Positions 18,200 to 25,808 of a stretch of 57,997 nucleotides of DNA are shown in pieces. The notes under the pieces are model-generated. The model had not been told where the DNA came from. It ran no database searches and was given only the letters and a program-made list of their open reading frames with translations. Origin of the DNA: Spirochaetales bacterium Spiro_10 (GTDB lineage: Bacteria; Spirochaetota; Spirochaetia; Treponematales; Treponemataceae); the NCBI GenBank assembly GCA_001604405.1, contig LVBL01000025.1:20469-78465 (forward strand), in the 5' to 3' direction. The position numbers were made by a program, and so were the translations under genes. The number at the start of each line of letters is the position of its first letter. Positions within the stretch are counted from its first letter, which is position 1.

Positions 18200-19564
18200 T
18201 CAGTAACCGGTTCCGTTCATGTCGAGATAGGTACGGATTTCGCGCGCGAGGTCGGTGATCCTCTGGGGGTCGTCGTAAGCCGCGGTCGCCACGTCGGGCA
18301 CCGCGCGGGCCGAGGCCGCGATCCAGTATCGGACGTCTTCCGCCTGGCGGTCTTGCGTTTCGGCCAGCAGGGCGACGGGCGCGAGCCCCGAACGCGCCGC
18401 GATGCGGCCTTGCGGCTTCGGCCCGACGAGCGAGAAGAGGAAGTCGCGCGCCGGAGAGTCCCTCGGCCCCGAGTCGAGAGCCATGCCGACGTAGACCGGC
18501 GCGACGAGTTCGTTTTTGGCCGTAAAGGATTCCTGCGGGAAAAACTGGCTTTCGTGCCGCACGATCGTCTTGAGCGGTACGCGCCGGTGGGCGGACAGGG
18601 ACATGAACGCCATCGCGGCGTACTCCTCCGCCATGAAACCCTGCACGTCGCGCTCGCGGAATTTCAGCCATTCGGGATGGAGCGCCCCCGTTTCCCGCCA
18701 GGAGACGAGTTCCCCGAGCACGTCCCGGAGGCGGGTCGAGGACAAGGCCTCCGCAAACGACACGCCGTCGCGGAGGGCCGTTACGAGTCGCTCGCGCTCG
18801 TCCGGGCCGTATCGGGCCGAGACCATGGCGCTGACGAGGAACAAAAGCTGGCGGTCGTCCGAGCCCGCGCAGACCAGAGGCGACCGGACCTGCCCCGTCG
18901 CCGCTTTCACGGCGTCAAGAAACGCCGCGGTGGTCCGCGGCGGCGGGAGCGAGAGCCGCTCGAACAGGGCTTTAGGCCAGGCGATTTCGAAGTGGTCGGC
19001 AAGCAGGGGTACCGCGTAGGACTCGCCCGCAAGGCGGGCGGATTCGCGAAACGAAAGCGGGAGCGCCTTGCCGACCCCGTTCGGGATGGCGGCGGAACGT
19101 TCCGCAAGAAGCGCGGCGGCACGTCCGTCCTCGAGGAAGAGAAGCTGGATCGAGCCATGGCGTCTTGTTTGCGCGGCAAGGGGCCGGGTTTCGTCGAGAA
19201 CGAGCGTCCTGAAGTCCGTTTCCCTGAACGCCCCCGATTCCTCCGCCTCGCTGACGATGGCGTTTCGCACGCCGTCCGGCACGCGGTAAAAGGCGATAAC
19301 CGGCGCACGGGGACGCGTTATCGCGTAAAAGGACAAGGCGGCGCAGAGCGCGAGGAGTATCATGGCGAGGAGCGTCCGTTTCGGATTCTTCCTGACCGCG
19401 GATGCCGCGCGCCGTGCCCCGTCGGCCAAGGGTTCGATGAGCCGGCGCACTCCCGCATGTCCCCGTTCGAGGAGGTCGAGCGGTTTTCGTCCGCGTCTCA
19501 GTCGGGCCGCGAAGGCCTTTGCCCGTTCGCCGCTCGTGTTCTTTCGTGTTTTGCGCTTTGCCAT
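18200..19564 (-). CDS. Membrane-anchored solute-binding-protein-like protein
   Basis: A 454-residue protein with a long basic cytoplasmic N-terminus (about 60 residues, many Lys/Arg). One transmembrane segment (about 63-83, LLAMILLALCAALSFYAI) is followed by an extracytoplasmic domain. That domain has the two-lobed flow of an extracellular sugar-binding protein: a YAVPLLADHFEIAWP segment near the middle and WLKFRERDVQGFMAEEYAAMAF later. The latter resembles the region of such proteins where one line of model carbohydrate-binding SBPs has a helix-glycine turn. No ABC permease or ATPase lies nearby, so a transport role is not supported; sensing or envelope function is possible. It is monocistronic, with a predicted leaderless promoter. 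The family call is moderate. Confidence 0.5.
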   Translation of the reverse strand: MAKRKTRKNTSGERAKAFAARLRRGRKPLDLLERGHAGVRRLIEPLADGARRAASAVRKNPKRTLLAMILLALCAALSFYAITRPRAPVIAFYRVPDGVRNAIVSEAEESGAFRETDFRTLVLDETRPLAAQTRRHGSIQLLFLEDGRAAALLAERSAAIPNGVGKALPLSFRESARLAGESYAVPLLADHFEIAWPKALFERLSLPPPRTTAAFLDAVKAATGQVRSPLVCAGSDDRQLLFLVSAMVSARYGPDERERLVTALRDGVSFAEALSSTRLRDVLGELVSWRETGALHPEWLKFRERDVQGFMAEEYAAMAFMSLSAHRRVPLKTIVRHESQFFPQESFTAKNELVAPVYVGMALDSGPRDSPARDFLFSLVGPKPQGRIAARSGLAPVALLAETQDRQAEDVRYWIAASARAVPDVATAAYDDPQRITDLAREIRTYLDMNGTGY

Positions 19565-19570
19565 GCGGCC

Positions 19571-19600
19571 AGTGTATCACGGCTTCTCGGCACCCCACAA
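19571..19600 (-). promoter_or_regulatory. Predicted leaderless promoter of the SBP-like gene
   Basis: TTGTGG, an 18-base spacer and TACACT with an upstream TG (extended -10) are followed by six bases and the ATG at 19564. No ribosome binding site is present. Confidence 0.45.
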
Positions 19601-19622
19601 TCGCGGGAACGCGCGCCGGGCG

Positions 19623-20474
19623 CTATTCGATGACGAAGGTGCGCCCGTCGTGCAGGAAAATGCTGTGCGAGAGTTCCCGTCGCACGGCCTCCACGAGCAC
19701 GCGACGCTCGACGTCCTTCCCCATCCGGATAAACTCGTCGACCGAACAGGTGTCCGCCACGCGGATTACGTCCTGGAAGATGATGGGCCCCTGGTCGAGG
19801 TCGGCGGTCGCGTAGTGGCCGGTCGCGCCGATGATCTTGACCCCTTTTTGCCAGGCCTGGTGGTAGGGTTTCGCCCCCTTGAAGGCGGGAAGGAAGCCGT
19901 GGTGGATGTTGATGACGCGGTTTTCCCACCGCGCGCAGAAATCGGAGCTCATAACCTGCATGTAGCGCGCGAGCACGACGAGTTCGGCGCCGTATTGCGC
20001 GAGGATGCCCTCGAGGTCCGCCTCGTACGCGGTCTTGCCCTTGGCGGGATCGACCTGGAAGAAGGGGATGTGAAAGCTCGAGGCGATATGCGCGAGATCG
20101 GGATGGTTGGAGATGATGACCGGGATCTCGCAGTCAAGCTCGCCGTCGGCATGCTTCAGGAGGATCTCGTAGAGGCAATGGCTCGTTTTCGATACGAGAA
20201 CCGCGACTTTTTTCTTCCGGGCGTCGTTGAAAACGTGCCATTCCATGGCATAGGAGGCGGCAATCGCCGCGAATTCGGCCGAAAACGACTGCTCGGTGAA
20301 GGTCTCCGTTCCGGCGAAGGAAACGCGGCAAAAAAAGCTTCCGATGTCCGTCGCGGTGTGTTGGGCGAGGTTGAGGATGTTTCCGCCGGTTTTCGCGATA
20401 CAGCCGGTTATTGCGGCGATGATCCCCGGCTTGTCCGGGCAGGAAACGGTAAGGGTGAAGGTCTGGCGGGTCAT
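19623..20474 (-). CDS. purU: Formyltetrahydrofolate deformylase
   Basis: PurU hydrolyses 10-formyl-tetrahydrofolate to formate and tetrahydrofolate, balancing one-carbon pools and supplying formate for purine synthesis. The 283-residue protein has an N-terminal ACT domain (about residues 6-85, SCPDKPGIIAAITGCIA) and a C-terminal formyltransferase-fold domain. The catalytic triad equivalents are Asn189, His191 (NIHHGFLPAF) and Asp227 (ADLDQGPII). Length and order match the family. The usual Ser after the HH pair is Gly here. It is transcribed alone from a promoter whose -10 lies six bases before the ATG, so the mRNA is probably leaderless. A terminator hairpin stands just upstream. Confidence 0.95.
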   Translation of the reverse strand: MTRQTFTLTVSCPDKPGIIAAITGCIAKTGGNILNLAQHTATDIGSFFCRVSFAGTETFTEQSFSAEFAAIAASYAMEWHVFNDARKKKVAVLVSKTSHCLYEILLKHADGELDCEIPVIISNHPDLAHIASSFHIPFFQVDPAKGKTAYEADLEGILAQYGAELVVLARYMQVMSSDFCARWENRVINIHHGFLPAFKGAKPYHQAWQKGVKIIGATGHYATADLDQGPIIFQDVIRVADTCSVDEFIRMGKDVERRVLVEAVRRELSHSIFLHDGRTFVIE

Positions 20475-20480
20475 TGGGCA

Positions 20481-20509
20481 AGAATATCGTGAATCCCCGT
20501 TTTCGGCAA
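20481..20509 (-). promoter_or_regulatory. Predicted leaderless promoter of purU
   Basis: TTGCCG, 17 bases and TATTCT are followed by exactly six bases and the ATG at 20474. No Shine-Dalgarno is present. The promoter lies downstream of the terminator at 20518-20562, so purU need not depend on read-through. Confidence 0.55.
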
Positions 20510-20517
20510 TTGGTCAT

Positions 20518-20562
20518 AAAAAAAGACCGGCCGAAAGGAGGAGGAGAAAACGGCCGGTCTTT
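20518..20562 (-). terminator. Intrinsic terminator with pyrimidine-rich loop, between the EAL gene and purU
   Basis: Arms at 20522-20533 and 20551-20562 form a 12-base-pair stem around AAAGACCGGCCG. On the minus strand it is followed by a run of T. The 17-base loop reads TTTTCTCCTCCTTT in its core on the transcribed strand. It stops leftward transcription from the EAL gene and from the short upstream promoter. Confidence 0.85.
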
Positions 20563-20590
20563 ACGCTGTCGCACTCGTTTTGTAAATCAC
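20518..20590 (-). ncRNA. Candidate small RNA with anti-Shine-Dalgarno loop
   Basis: A separate promoter (20597-20625) predicts a start near 20590. The transcript would end at the hairpin after about 70 nucleotides, before the independent purU promoter. The terminator loop exposes CUCCUCCUUU, complementary to AAGGAGG ribosome binding sites. No open reading frame fits. This is inference from promoter, hairpin and spacing only. Confidence 0.35.
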
Positions 20591-20596
20591 ATGAGT

Positions 20597-20625
20597 ACAA
20601 TACACAGGAATGTGAAAGAAATCAA
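20597..20625 (-). promoter_or_regulatory. Promoter in the EAL-purU intergenic region
   Basis: On the minus strand TTGATT (20620-20625), 17 bases and TATTGT (20597-20602). It points at the hairpin 20518-20562, not directly at a start codon. Confidence 0.45.
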
Positions 20626-20711
20626 GGCCTTTTGCCGCATTTGATGCGTTTTTCCGCATTTAAACACGTATTATTGAAAGCGATAGCGATTCAGAGTAGT
20701 CGTGGGTGATG

Positions 20712-21974
20712 TCAGGGTCGCTCGGGAGGCGTACAGCGGACCGCCTCCTCGAGGAAGTCCATACAGAGTATGAGATCATGTCCGGTTTCATCCTTCAGTT
20801 TGACGGACAGCGTCCTGCAGAGGTTGCCCGACGCGAGGGAGAGATACACGTCGGTAAGGTATCGCTGAACCCCGAAGGCCTCGAAACAGGTAAAGTATGG
20901 TTTGAAGGCGTGATTCGCGCCCTCCGGACTGGGCGAAAAGATGCTTGGCCGCGGCTGTTCCATAAGGCGGGAGGACGAGATCGTCTGCGAGATCTGGATC
21001 CCTCTCGAATCTATAAGAAAGATGCACTCGATTTCGCTGTTCATGGCCATGAATTCCTGAAATACGGGGTACATGGCGTCAAGATCGCCCGGCATGAGCT
21101 GGCGAATCAGCCAGTCTGCAAGGGCATTGGCGTCGCCGGTCAGCCGTCTGCGGGATCGCAGGGCGTTCAGCGTTATGGAACGCAATTCCTCCTGAAGCTC
21201 CGCGATGCGGGCCTTGGTTCGCAATTCCAGCAGGGGAAGGTCCGGCGCGGGGCACGCGATGGAGAAACCCTGGAAGAGGTCTACGCCCAAAAGGTGGCAG
21301 GTCGCGATCTCCTCGACCGTTTCCACGCCCTCGGCCAGGCATAGGGCCCCGGTCATCTCCGCGAGGGAGTGAATGGACTTTAGTATGGACTGGCGGTAGG
21401 GGTCGGACTCGATCTCCGCGATGATATTGCGGTCGACCTTTATGATGTCGGGGCGGATTTGTATGAGACGGTCGATGTTCGACTGCTCGCAGCCGAAATC
21501 GTCTATGACGATGAGAAAGCCCGCGTCGCGGTACCTGCCCACGAAATCGATGAGGGCGTCGGAGGAGTTGGCCCGCGCCTCTATAAGCTCGAGTCCGATA
21601 AAAGACGGATCGAAGCCCATCTGGCTCGCGACCGTTCCGATATGGGGACGGTCCGTGTCGCACGCGCCGATAACGGAGGTGTTGACGTTCAGGAACATCA
21701 TCGCCTCGGTGTTGCCGCGGAAGCCATGAAACGTCTCGAAGGCCTTTTTCCGGCACAGGGCGTCGAACTCGAGCGACATCGTCTCCTCGCTGGCCCGCGC
21801 GAACAGTTCGCACGGCGCGATGAGCGAACCGGAGCCGTGCCTGATGCCGCGTACCAGGGCCTCATAGGCGAATATCCTTCCCGTCGTCAGGCTGACGATA
21901 GGCTGGAAAAAGGTGCATATTGTCTCGTTCTCAAGGATGTCTCGCAGAACAAATTCTTCGCAAGGGCCGGGCAT
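20712..21974 (-). CDS. EAL-domain c-di-GMP phosphodiesterase, YkuI-like
   Basis: A 420-residue cytoplasmic protein. The N-terminal EAL domain (about residues 10-250) keeps most metal and substrate residues: YEALVRG, FLNVNTS, ELIEAR, IDDFG, IKVDRN, AEGVET and QGFSI. Loop 6 reads DDFGCEQSN where active enzymes usually have DDFGTGYSS, so activity may be reduced or altered. The C-terminal 140 residues (WLIRQLMPGDLDAMYPVFQEFM to the end) look like the PAS/cache-like sensing domain of Bacillus YkuI, which matches in length and order. It probably lowers or binds c-di-GMP in response to a ligand. It is divergent from the hybrid histidine kinase gene and shares its AT-rich promoter region. Confidence 0.85.
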   Translation of the reverse strand: MPGPCEEFVLRDILENETICTFFQPIVSLTTGRIFAYEALVRGIRHGSGSLIAPCELFARASEETMSLEFDALCRKKAFETFHGFRGNTEAMMFLNVNTSVIGACDTDRPHIGTVASQMGFDPSFIGLELIEARANSSDALIDFVGRYRDAGFLIVIDDFGCEQSNIDRLIQIRPDIIKVDRNIIAEIESDPYRQSILKSIHSLAEMTGALCLAEGVETVEEIATCHLLGVDLFQGFSIACPAPDLPLLELRTKARIAELQEELRSITLNALRSRRRLTGDANALADWLIRQLMPGDLDAMYPVFQEFMAMNSEIECIFLIDSRGIQISQTISSSRLMEQPRPSIFSPSPEGANHAFKPYFTCFEAFGVQRYLTDVYLSLASGNLCRTLSVKLKDETGHDLILCMDFLEEAVRCTPPERP

Positions 21975-21985
21975 CGTGCCGAAAG

Positions 21986-22014
21986 ATTATCAGAAAACGT
22001 CCAAAAAGTGTATA
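21986..22014 (-). promoter_or_regulatory. Predicted promoter of the EAL gene
   Basis: TATACA, 17 bases and GATAAT lie 11 bases before the ATG at 21974. There is no ribosome binding site, so a leader of about five bases is expected. Confidence 0.45.
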
Positions 22015-22018
22015 AAAA

Positions 22019-22047
22019 TTGATAAAAAATGGACATCAAGGTATACT
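22019..22047 (+). promoter_or_regulatory. Predicted leaderless promoter of the kinase-mtnN-luxS operon
   Basis: TTGATA (22019-22024), a 17-base spacer and TATACT (22042-22047), each box one mismatch from consensus. The ATG at 22054 follows after six bases, so transcription should start at the A of the start codon. Confidence 0.75.
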
Positions 22048-22053
22048 TTTTTA

Positions 22054-25000
22054 ATGGGGAAATCGAGCTTTGACGGGCTGCTTATGGAGCTCACTCCGAA
22101 CATCGTATTCATCGTCGATCCCGATCACGTTATCAGCGACCTGAGCAAAGCGGCGGCCGAATACCTCGGTTTTGCGAGTCCCTCGGAATTGGTCGGAAAA
22201 CGCGCCGAGGAGGTCGTTACCGACCCCGTTCTTGTCCGCTACCTTCAGGGCTGGTTCGCCCGTCTCGGGAAGGGCTTCGAGGTCGAAGAGGTGTTCCCGC
22301 TTGTCGATCCCAAGACCGACTTTTTCGGGTGGTACAACCTGCGCGCATATCCCCTCGCGCGCGACGGGGTGTCGCTCGGCTATGCCTTTTTTCTGTCGGA
22401 CCTTACGGGCCTCTACTCGAACAAAACCATATTGAACACGCTCGTTTCCTCCCTTCCGGGAGAGACCCTGGTCTTCAGCCAGGCGCAGCGGATTATTCTC
22501 TCAAGCGACAGGCTTGCCCGCAGAAACGGTTTCGCGTCCTATGGCGAGCTTACGGGGAAATCCCTCGCGGACCTGCCGCAGTTCGATCATGACGCCCTCC
22601 AGGGGATGCTCGCCGAACTCGGCGCGGGAGACGGACCCGTAATCAAGACCACGAAGGAGGAGTCGCCTTCCGGCGAGATACGGTGGTTTCGTTCGGACCT
22701 TCGGCCCATCAGGTCGGCGGGCGGCACCTTCAGCTACATCCTGACCCGGTTTAACGTCACCGAGGAGATAAAGCCGAGGGCCATCCTCGAGTCGCTCATG
22801 GATTCCGCCTCGGAGCTCATAACCGTGGTGACTCCGGACAACCGCATCGAATACGCCTCCCTGCGCCTCGCGAAACAGCTGGGCTTCTCGTCCTGGCGCG
22901 TTCTTGCGGGCAAACCCTGGCGGCATCTTTTCAGCAAGATGGGCGCGCAAAAGGAGGCCTTCGAGCGGCTGTTCGAGCATGGCGGGTTTGAAACGGGGTC
23001 GAAACTGTTACGGGTGGAATGGCCGGACGGACCTGCGCATCTCGACTGCAGGATCGACTCGCTGACGTTCGAGGGGGAGCCCTTCGGGCGGTTCGGCATC
23101 GCGGTCGACATGACCGAGGTCGTCGCGGCCCGCGAACAGGCCGAGTCCGCGCTCCGCGTCAAGGCGGCCTTTCTTGCCAACATGACCCACGAGCTTCGCA
23201 CGCCCATGAACGCCGTCCTCGGCATGAACGAGCTGCTTTCGCGCACGGAGCTTTCCCCGGTGCAGCGGAACTACGCCGAGCAGATCAGGGCCTCAGCGTC
23301 CCTGCTTCTTTCGATCATCGGCGACATACTCGACTTCTCCCGTATCGAGGCGGGAAAGCTCGTCTTCTCGGAGGCCCCGTACCGGACGGAGTCGCTGCTC
23401 CGCGACGTCGTCAACCTTATCGGCGTCAAGGCCCACGAGAAGGGCCTGTCGTTCACCGTTGATCTCGATCCCTTCGTTCCCGCGACACTCGTCGGAGACG
23501 AGATCCGCGTGAAGCAGGTTTTGATCAACCTTCTGAACAACGCGGTGAAATTCACCCCGAAGGGCGAGGTTTCGCTCGTCATCTCCCCGGTAGCCGATCG
23601 CGACGCCTCGCGCGCGATCCTGCGCGTTTCGGTCCGCGATACCGGTGTCGGCATCCCGCGCGACCGGCAGGCGCGTCTCTTCGAGGAATTCTCGCGGATA
23701 GACGACGGCGCGAACCGGGCGGTCGAGGGTACGGGTCTCGGGCTTTCCATATGCAAGGGGCTCGTGACCATGATGGGCGGGGATTTGACGGTCGAGAGCG
23801 AGGAGGGCGCGGGCTCGACGTTTGCCGCGACCATCCGCCAGGGAGTTCCCGCCGGGACTCCGCCCGTGGCGAACCTCACCGCGTTCCGGGGCGTACGGCT
23901 TGCCGTGTTCGAGCGCGACGCCGCGGTTCGGGCCTCACTTGTCCGGATGGCCCGTTACGCCGGCATCGAGCCGGAGCTGTTCGATTCGCCCGACGCCCTC
24001 GCCGCGGCCGTATCTGAATCCCCGACGCCCCCCACGCACGTCATCTTCGAGTACGCGAACGCGTACGCCGGGATTCAGCGGCTTGTCGCCTCGCGTCCCG
24101 GCGTCGCCTGGCTTTCCCTTCTCACGCTCTCGGACTTTCTCGGCGGCGGGAAGGACCCCGCGGTTTCCTTCGTGTTCAAACCCCTGCTCGTTACCTCGTT
24201 CGCGCGGTTTCTCGCGGGGGAATACGTCGACTTTACCGCCACGTTGCCGCTTGCGGGCACGCTGGGCGGTCCCGTCGTGCCGTTCCGCGCGCGCGGGGTA
24301 ACAGCGCTCGTCGTGGACGACAACGCGGTGAACCGGAAGGTCGCCGAGGGCTTTCTCAAGAGCGTGGATATCTCCGTCGTCGAGGCGGAGTCGGGCGCCG
24401 AGGCCGTCGTCCTCGCGACGAAACGGCCCGAGCCCTTCGACGTAGTCCTGCTCGACCAGATTATGCCCGGTATGGACGGCGTCGAGACCGCCCAGCGCCT
24501 CCGCTCGCTCGAGGGCTACGCGCGCGTGCCGATACTCGCCTTCACCGCGAGCGCCGACGGCCAGAGTCTAGAGCGTTTCCGCGCCGCCGGCATAGACGAC
24601 GTCATCCCGAAGCCGGTGGAACTCGCGCCCTTTCTCGTATGCGTCCGCAAATGGATACAGGGGGAGCGCGTTTCCGACGCCGTCGCCGCGGAGGCCGGCG
24701 CGGAGGCCGGCAAGGGCCGCGTGAACTGGATACCGGGGTTCGACCACGAGGCCGCTTTGCGGTATACTGGGGGTGAGAAAAACCTCGGCGCGATCCTCGC
24801 GTTGTTCGAGAAAACCGCCCCCAAGCTGCTGGAGAAAATCGAGTCGGGGCGGCGGTCGGGCGATCCGGCGGCCTTTCGCGCCTCGGCGCACGCCCTCGTC
24901 GGCTCGTGCGCGAACGTGGGTGCCATGGAGCTTTCGCGTCTCGCCCGGGCGCTCGAGGACGCGATACTCGCCGGAGATCCCGACGCGCAGGACCGGCTCT

Positions 25001-25071
25001 ACCCTCTCGTCCACGCGGAACTCAGGGCGGCAATCGCGGGAGTCGCCGGCTATCTGAAGGAGAACGGATGA
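22054..25071 (+). CDS. Soluble hybrid sensor histidine kinase (PAS-HisKA-HATPase-REC-HPt)
   Basis: A 1005-residue kinase without transmembrane segments. About three PAS-like domains fill residues 8-360. HisKA has the phospho-acceptor His379 in NMTHELRTPMN. The ATPase domain shows the N box (NLLNNAVKFTP), DTGVGIP and GTGLGLSI. A degenerate receiver-like domain without a clear acceptor Asp lies near 610-730. A true receiver has DDNAVNRK and acceptor Asp801 (LLDQIMPGMDG). A C-terminal HPt domain carries His946 (SAHALVGS). It can therefore run a full internal phosphorelay and hand phosphate to an unknown regulator. The start at 22054 agrees with the promoter; codons further upstream would lie across the promoter. 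It overlaps mtnN by four bases. Confidence 0.9.
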   Translation: MGKSSFDGLLMELTPNIVFIVDPDHVISDLSKAAAEYLGFASPSELVGKRAEEVVTDPVLVRYLQGWFARLGKGFEVEEVFPLVDPKTDFFGWYNLRAYPLARDGVSLGYAFFLSDLTGLYSNKTILNTLVSSLPGETLVFSQAQRIILSSDRLARRNGFASYGELTGKSLADLPQFDHDALQGMLAELGAGDGPVIKTTKEESPSGEIRWFRSDLRPIRSAGGTFSYILTRFNVTEEIKPRAILESLMDSASELITVVTPDNRIEYASLRLAKQLGFSSWRVLAGKPWRHLFSKMGAQKEAFERLFEHGGFETGSKLLRVEWPDGPAHLDCRIDSLTFEGEPFGRFGIAVDMTEVVAAREQAESALRVKAAFLANMTHELRTPMNAVLGMNELLSRTELSPVQRNYAEQIRASASLLLSIIGDILDFSRIEAGKLVFSEAPYRTESLLRDVVNLIGVKAHEKGLSFTVDLDPFVPATLVGDEIRVKQVLINLLNNAVKFTPKGEVSLVISPVADRDASRAILRVSVRDTGVGIPRDRQARLFEEFSRIDDGANRAVEGTGLGLSICKGLVTMMGGDLTVESEEGAGSTFAATIRQGVPAGTPPVANLTAFRGVRLAVFERDAAVRASLVRMARYAGIEPELFDSPDALAAAVSESPTPPTHVIFEYANAYAGIQRLVASRPGVAWLSLLTLSDFLGGGKDPAVSFVFKPLLVTSFARFLAGEYVDFTATLPLAGTLGGPVVPFRARGVTALVVDDNAVNRKVAEGFLKSVDISVVEAESGAEAVVLATKRPEPFDVVLLDQIMPGMDGVETAQRLRSLEGYARVPILAFTASADGQSLERFRAAGIDDVIPKPVELAPFLVCVRKWIQGERVSDAVAAEAGAEAGKGRVNWIPGFDHEAALRYTGGEKNLGAILALFEKTAPKLLEKIESGRRSGDPAAFRASAHALVGSCANVGAMELSRLARALEDAILAGDPDAQDRLYPLVHAELRAAIAGVAGYLKENG

Positions 25072-25808
25072 AAATCGGAGTTATCGGAGCGGTGGACCAG
25101 GAGGTGGAACTCCTGCTTGCCGCCATGAGGGATACGGGCTCGCCCGTCAATGTCGCGCGCCGGGGCGGGCTCACATACCACGAAGGCGAGCTTGAGGGGT
25201 GCGGGGCGGTCGTAGTGTGCTGCGGCGTGGGAAAGGTCAACGCCGCCTTGTGCGCGCAGACCGTCGTGTCCGAGTTCGGCGCGACGCACGTCATCAACAC
25301 CGGCGCCGCGGGCGGCCTTTCGGAGGACTTGCGCGTGTTCGACATGGTCGCGTCGACCGACGCCGTGCAGCACGACTTCGACACGACGGCCTTCGGGTAC
25401 GCGCCCGGACAGATACCCGGCACCGACACCCCCTACTTCACGGCCGATCCCGCGTTGCGGGCCTGCGCGCTTCGCTCGTTCGCGCGCATCCCCGAAGGCG
25501 AGCGGAAGGGCTCCATGATCGAGGGCCGCGTCGCTACCGGGGACGTATTCGTCGCCGACGAGGCGCTCCGGAACCGCATCAGGGCGTCGTTCTCGCCCGC
25601 GTGCGTCGAGATGGAGGGGGGCGCCGTCGCCCAGGTGTGCGCCCTCAACAGCGTGCCCTTCCTGGTGTTGCGGAGCATCTCCGACCTCGCGGGCCACGAG
25701 GCGACCGTGTCGTACGACGATTTTTCCCGGGACGCCTCGCGCATCAGCGCGCGGGTCGTGCTCGGCATGATGAGGGAACTCGCGAGCGTTCCCGGGGAGA
25801 TGGAATGA
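25068..25808 (+). CDS. mtnN: 5'-Methylthioadenosine/S-adenosylhomocysteine nucleosidase
   Basis: MtnN (Pfs) removes adenine from S-adenosylhomocysteine and methylthioadenosine; its product S-ribosylhomocysteine is the LuxS substrate. The 246-residue protein starts MKIGVIGAVDQEV with Glu12. It has the NTGAAGGL nucleoside-binding motif near 78, VEMEGGAVAQ with Glu183, and the catalytic Asp206 in RSISDLAG. The ATG overlaps the stop of the histidine kinase gene (ATGA) with an AAGGAG site just upstream, so translation is coupled. The end overlaps luxS in the same way. A longer in-frame upstream start exists but would run inside the HPt coding region. Confidence 0.95.
   Translation: MKIGVIGAVDQEVELLLAAMRDTGSPVNVARRGGLTYHEGELEGCGAVVVCCGVGKVNAALCAQTVVSEFGATHVINTGAAGGLSEDLRVFDMVASTDAVQHDFDTTAFGYAPGQIPGTDTPYFTADPALRACALRSFARIPEGERKGSMIEGRVATGDVFVADEALRNRIRASFSPACVEMEGGAVAQVCALNSVPFLVLRSISDLAGHEATVSYDDFSRDASRISARVVLGMMRELASVPGEME

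Noticed and set aside
20518-20562. The hairpin upstream of purU as a folate or purine riboswitch
   Set aside because: No conserved riboswitch core or room for an aptamer was seen, and purU has its own promoter after the hairpin. A plain terminator or a small RNA end fits better.
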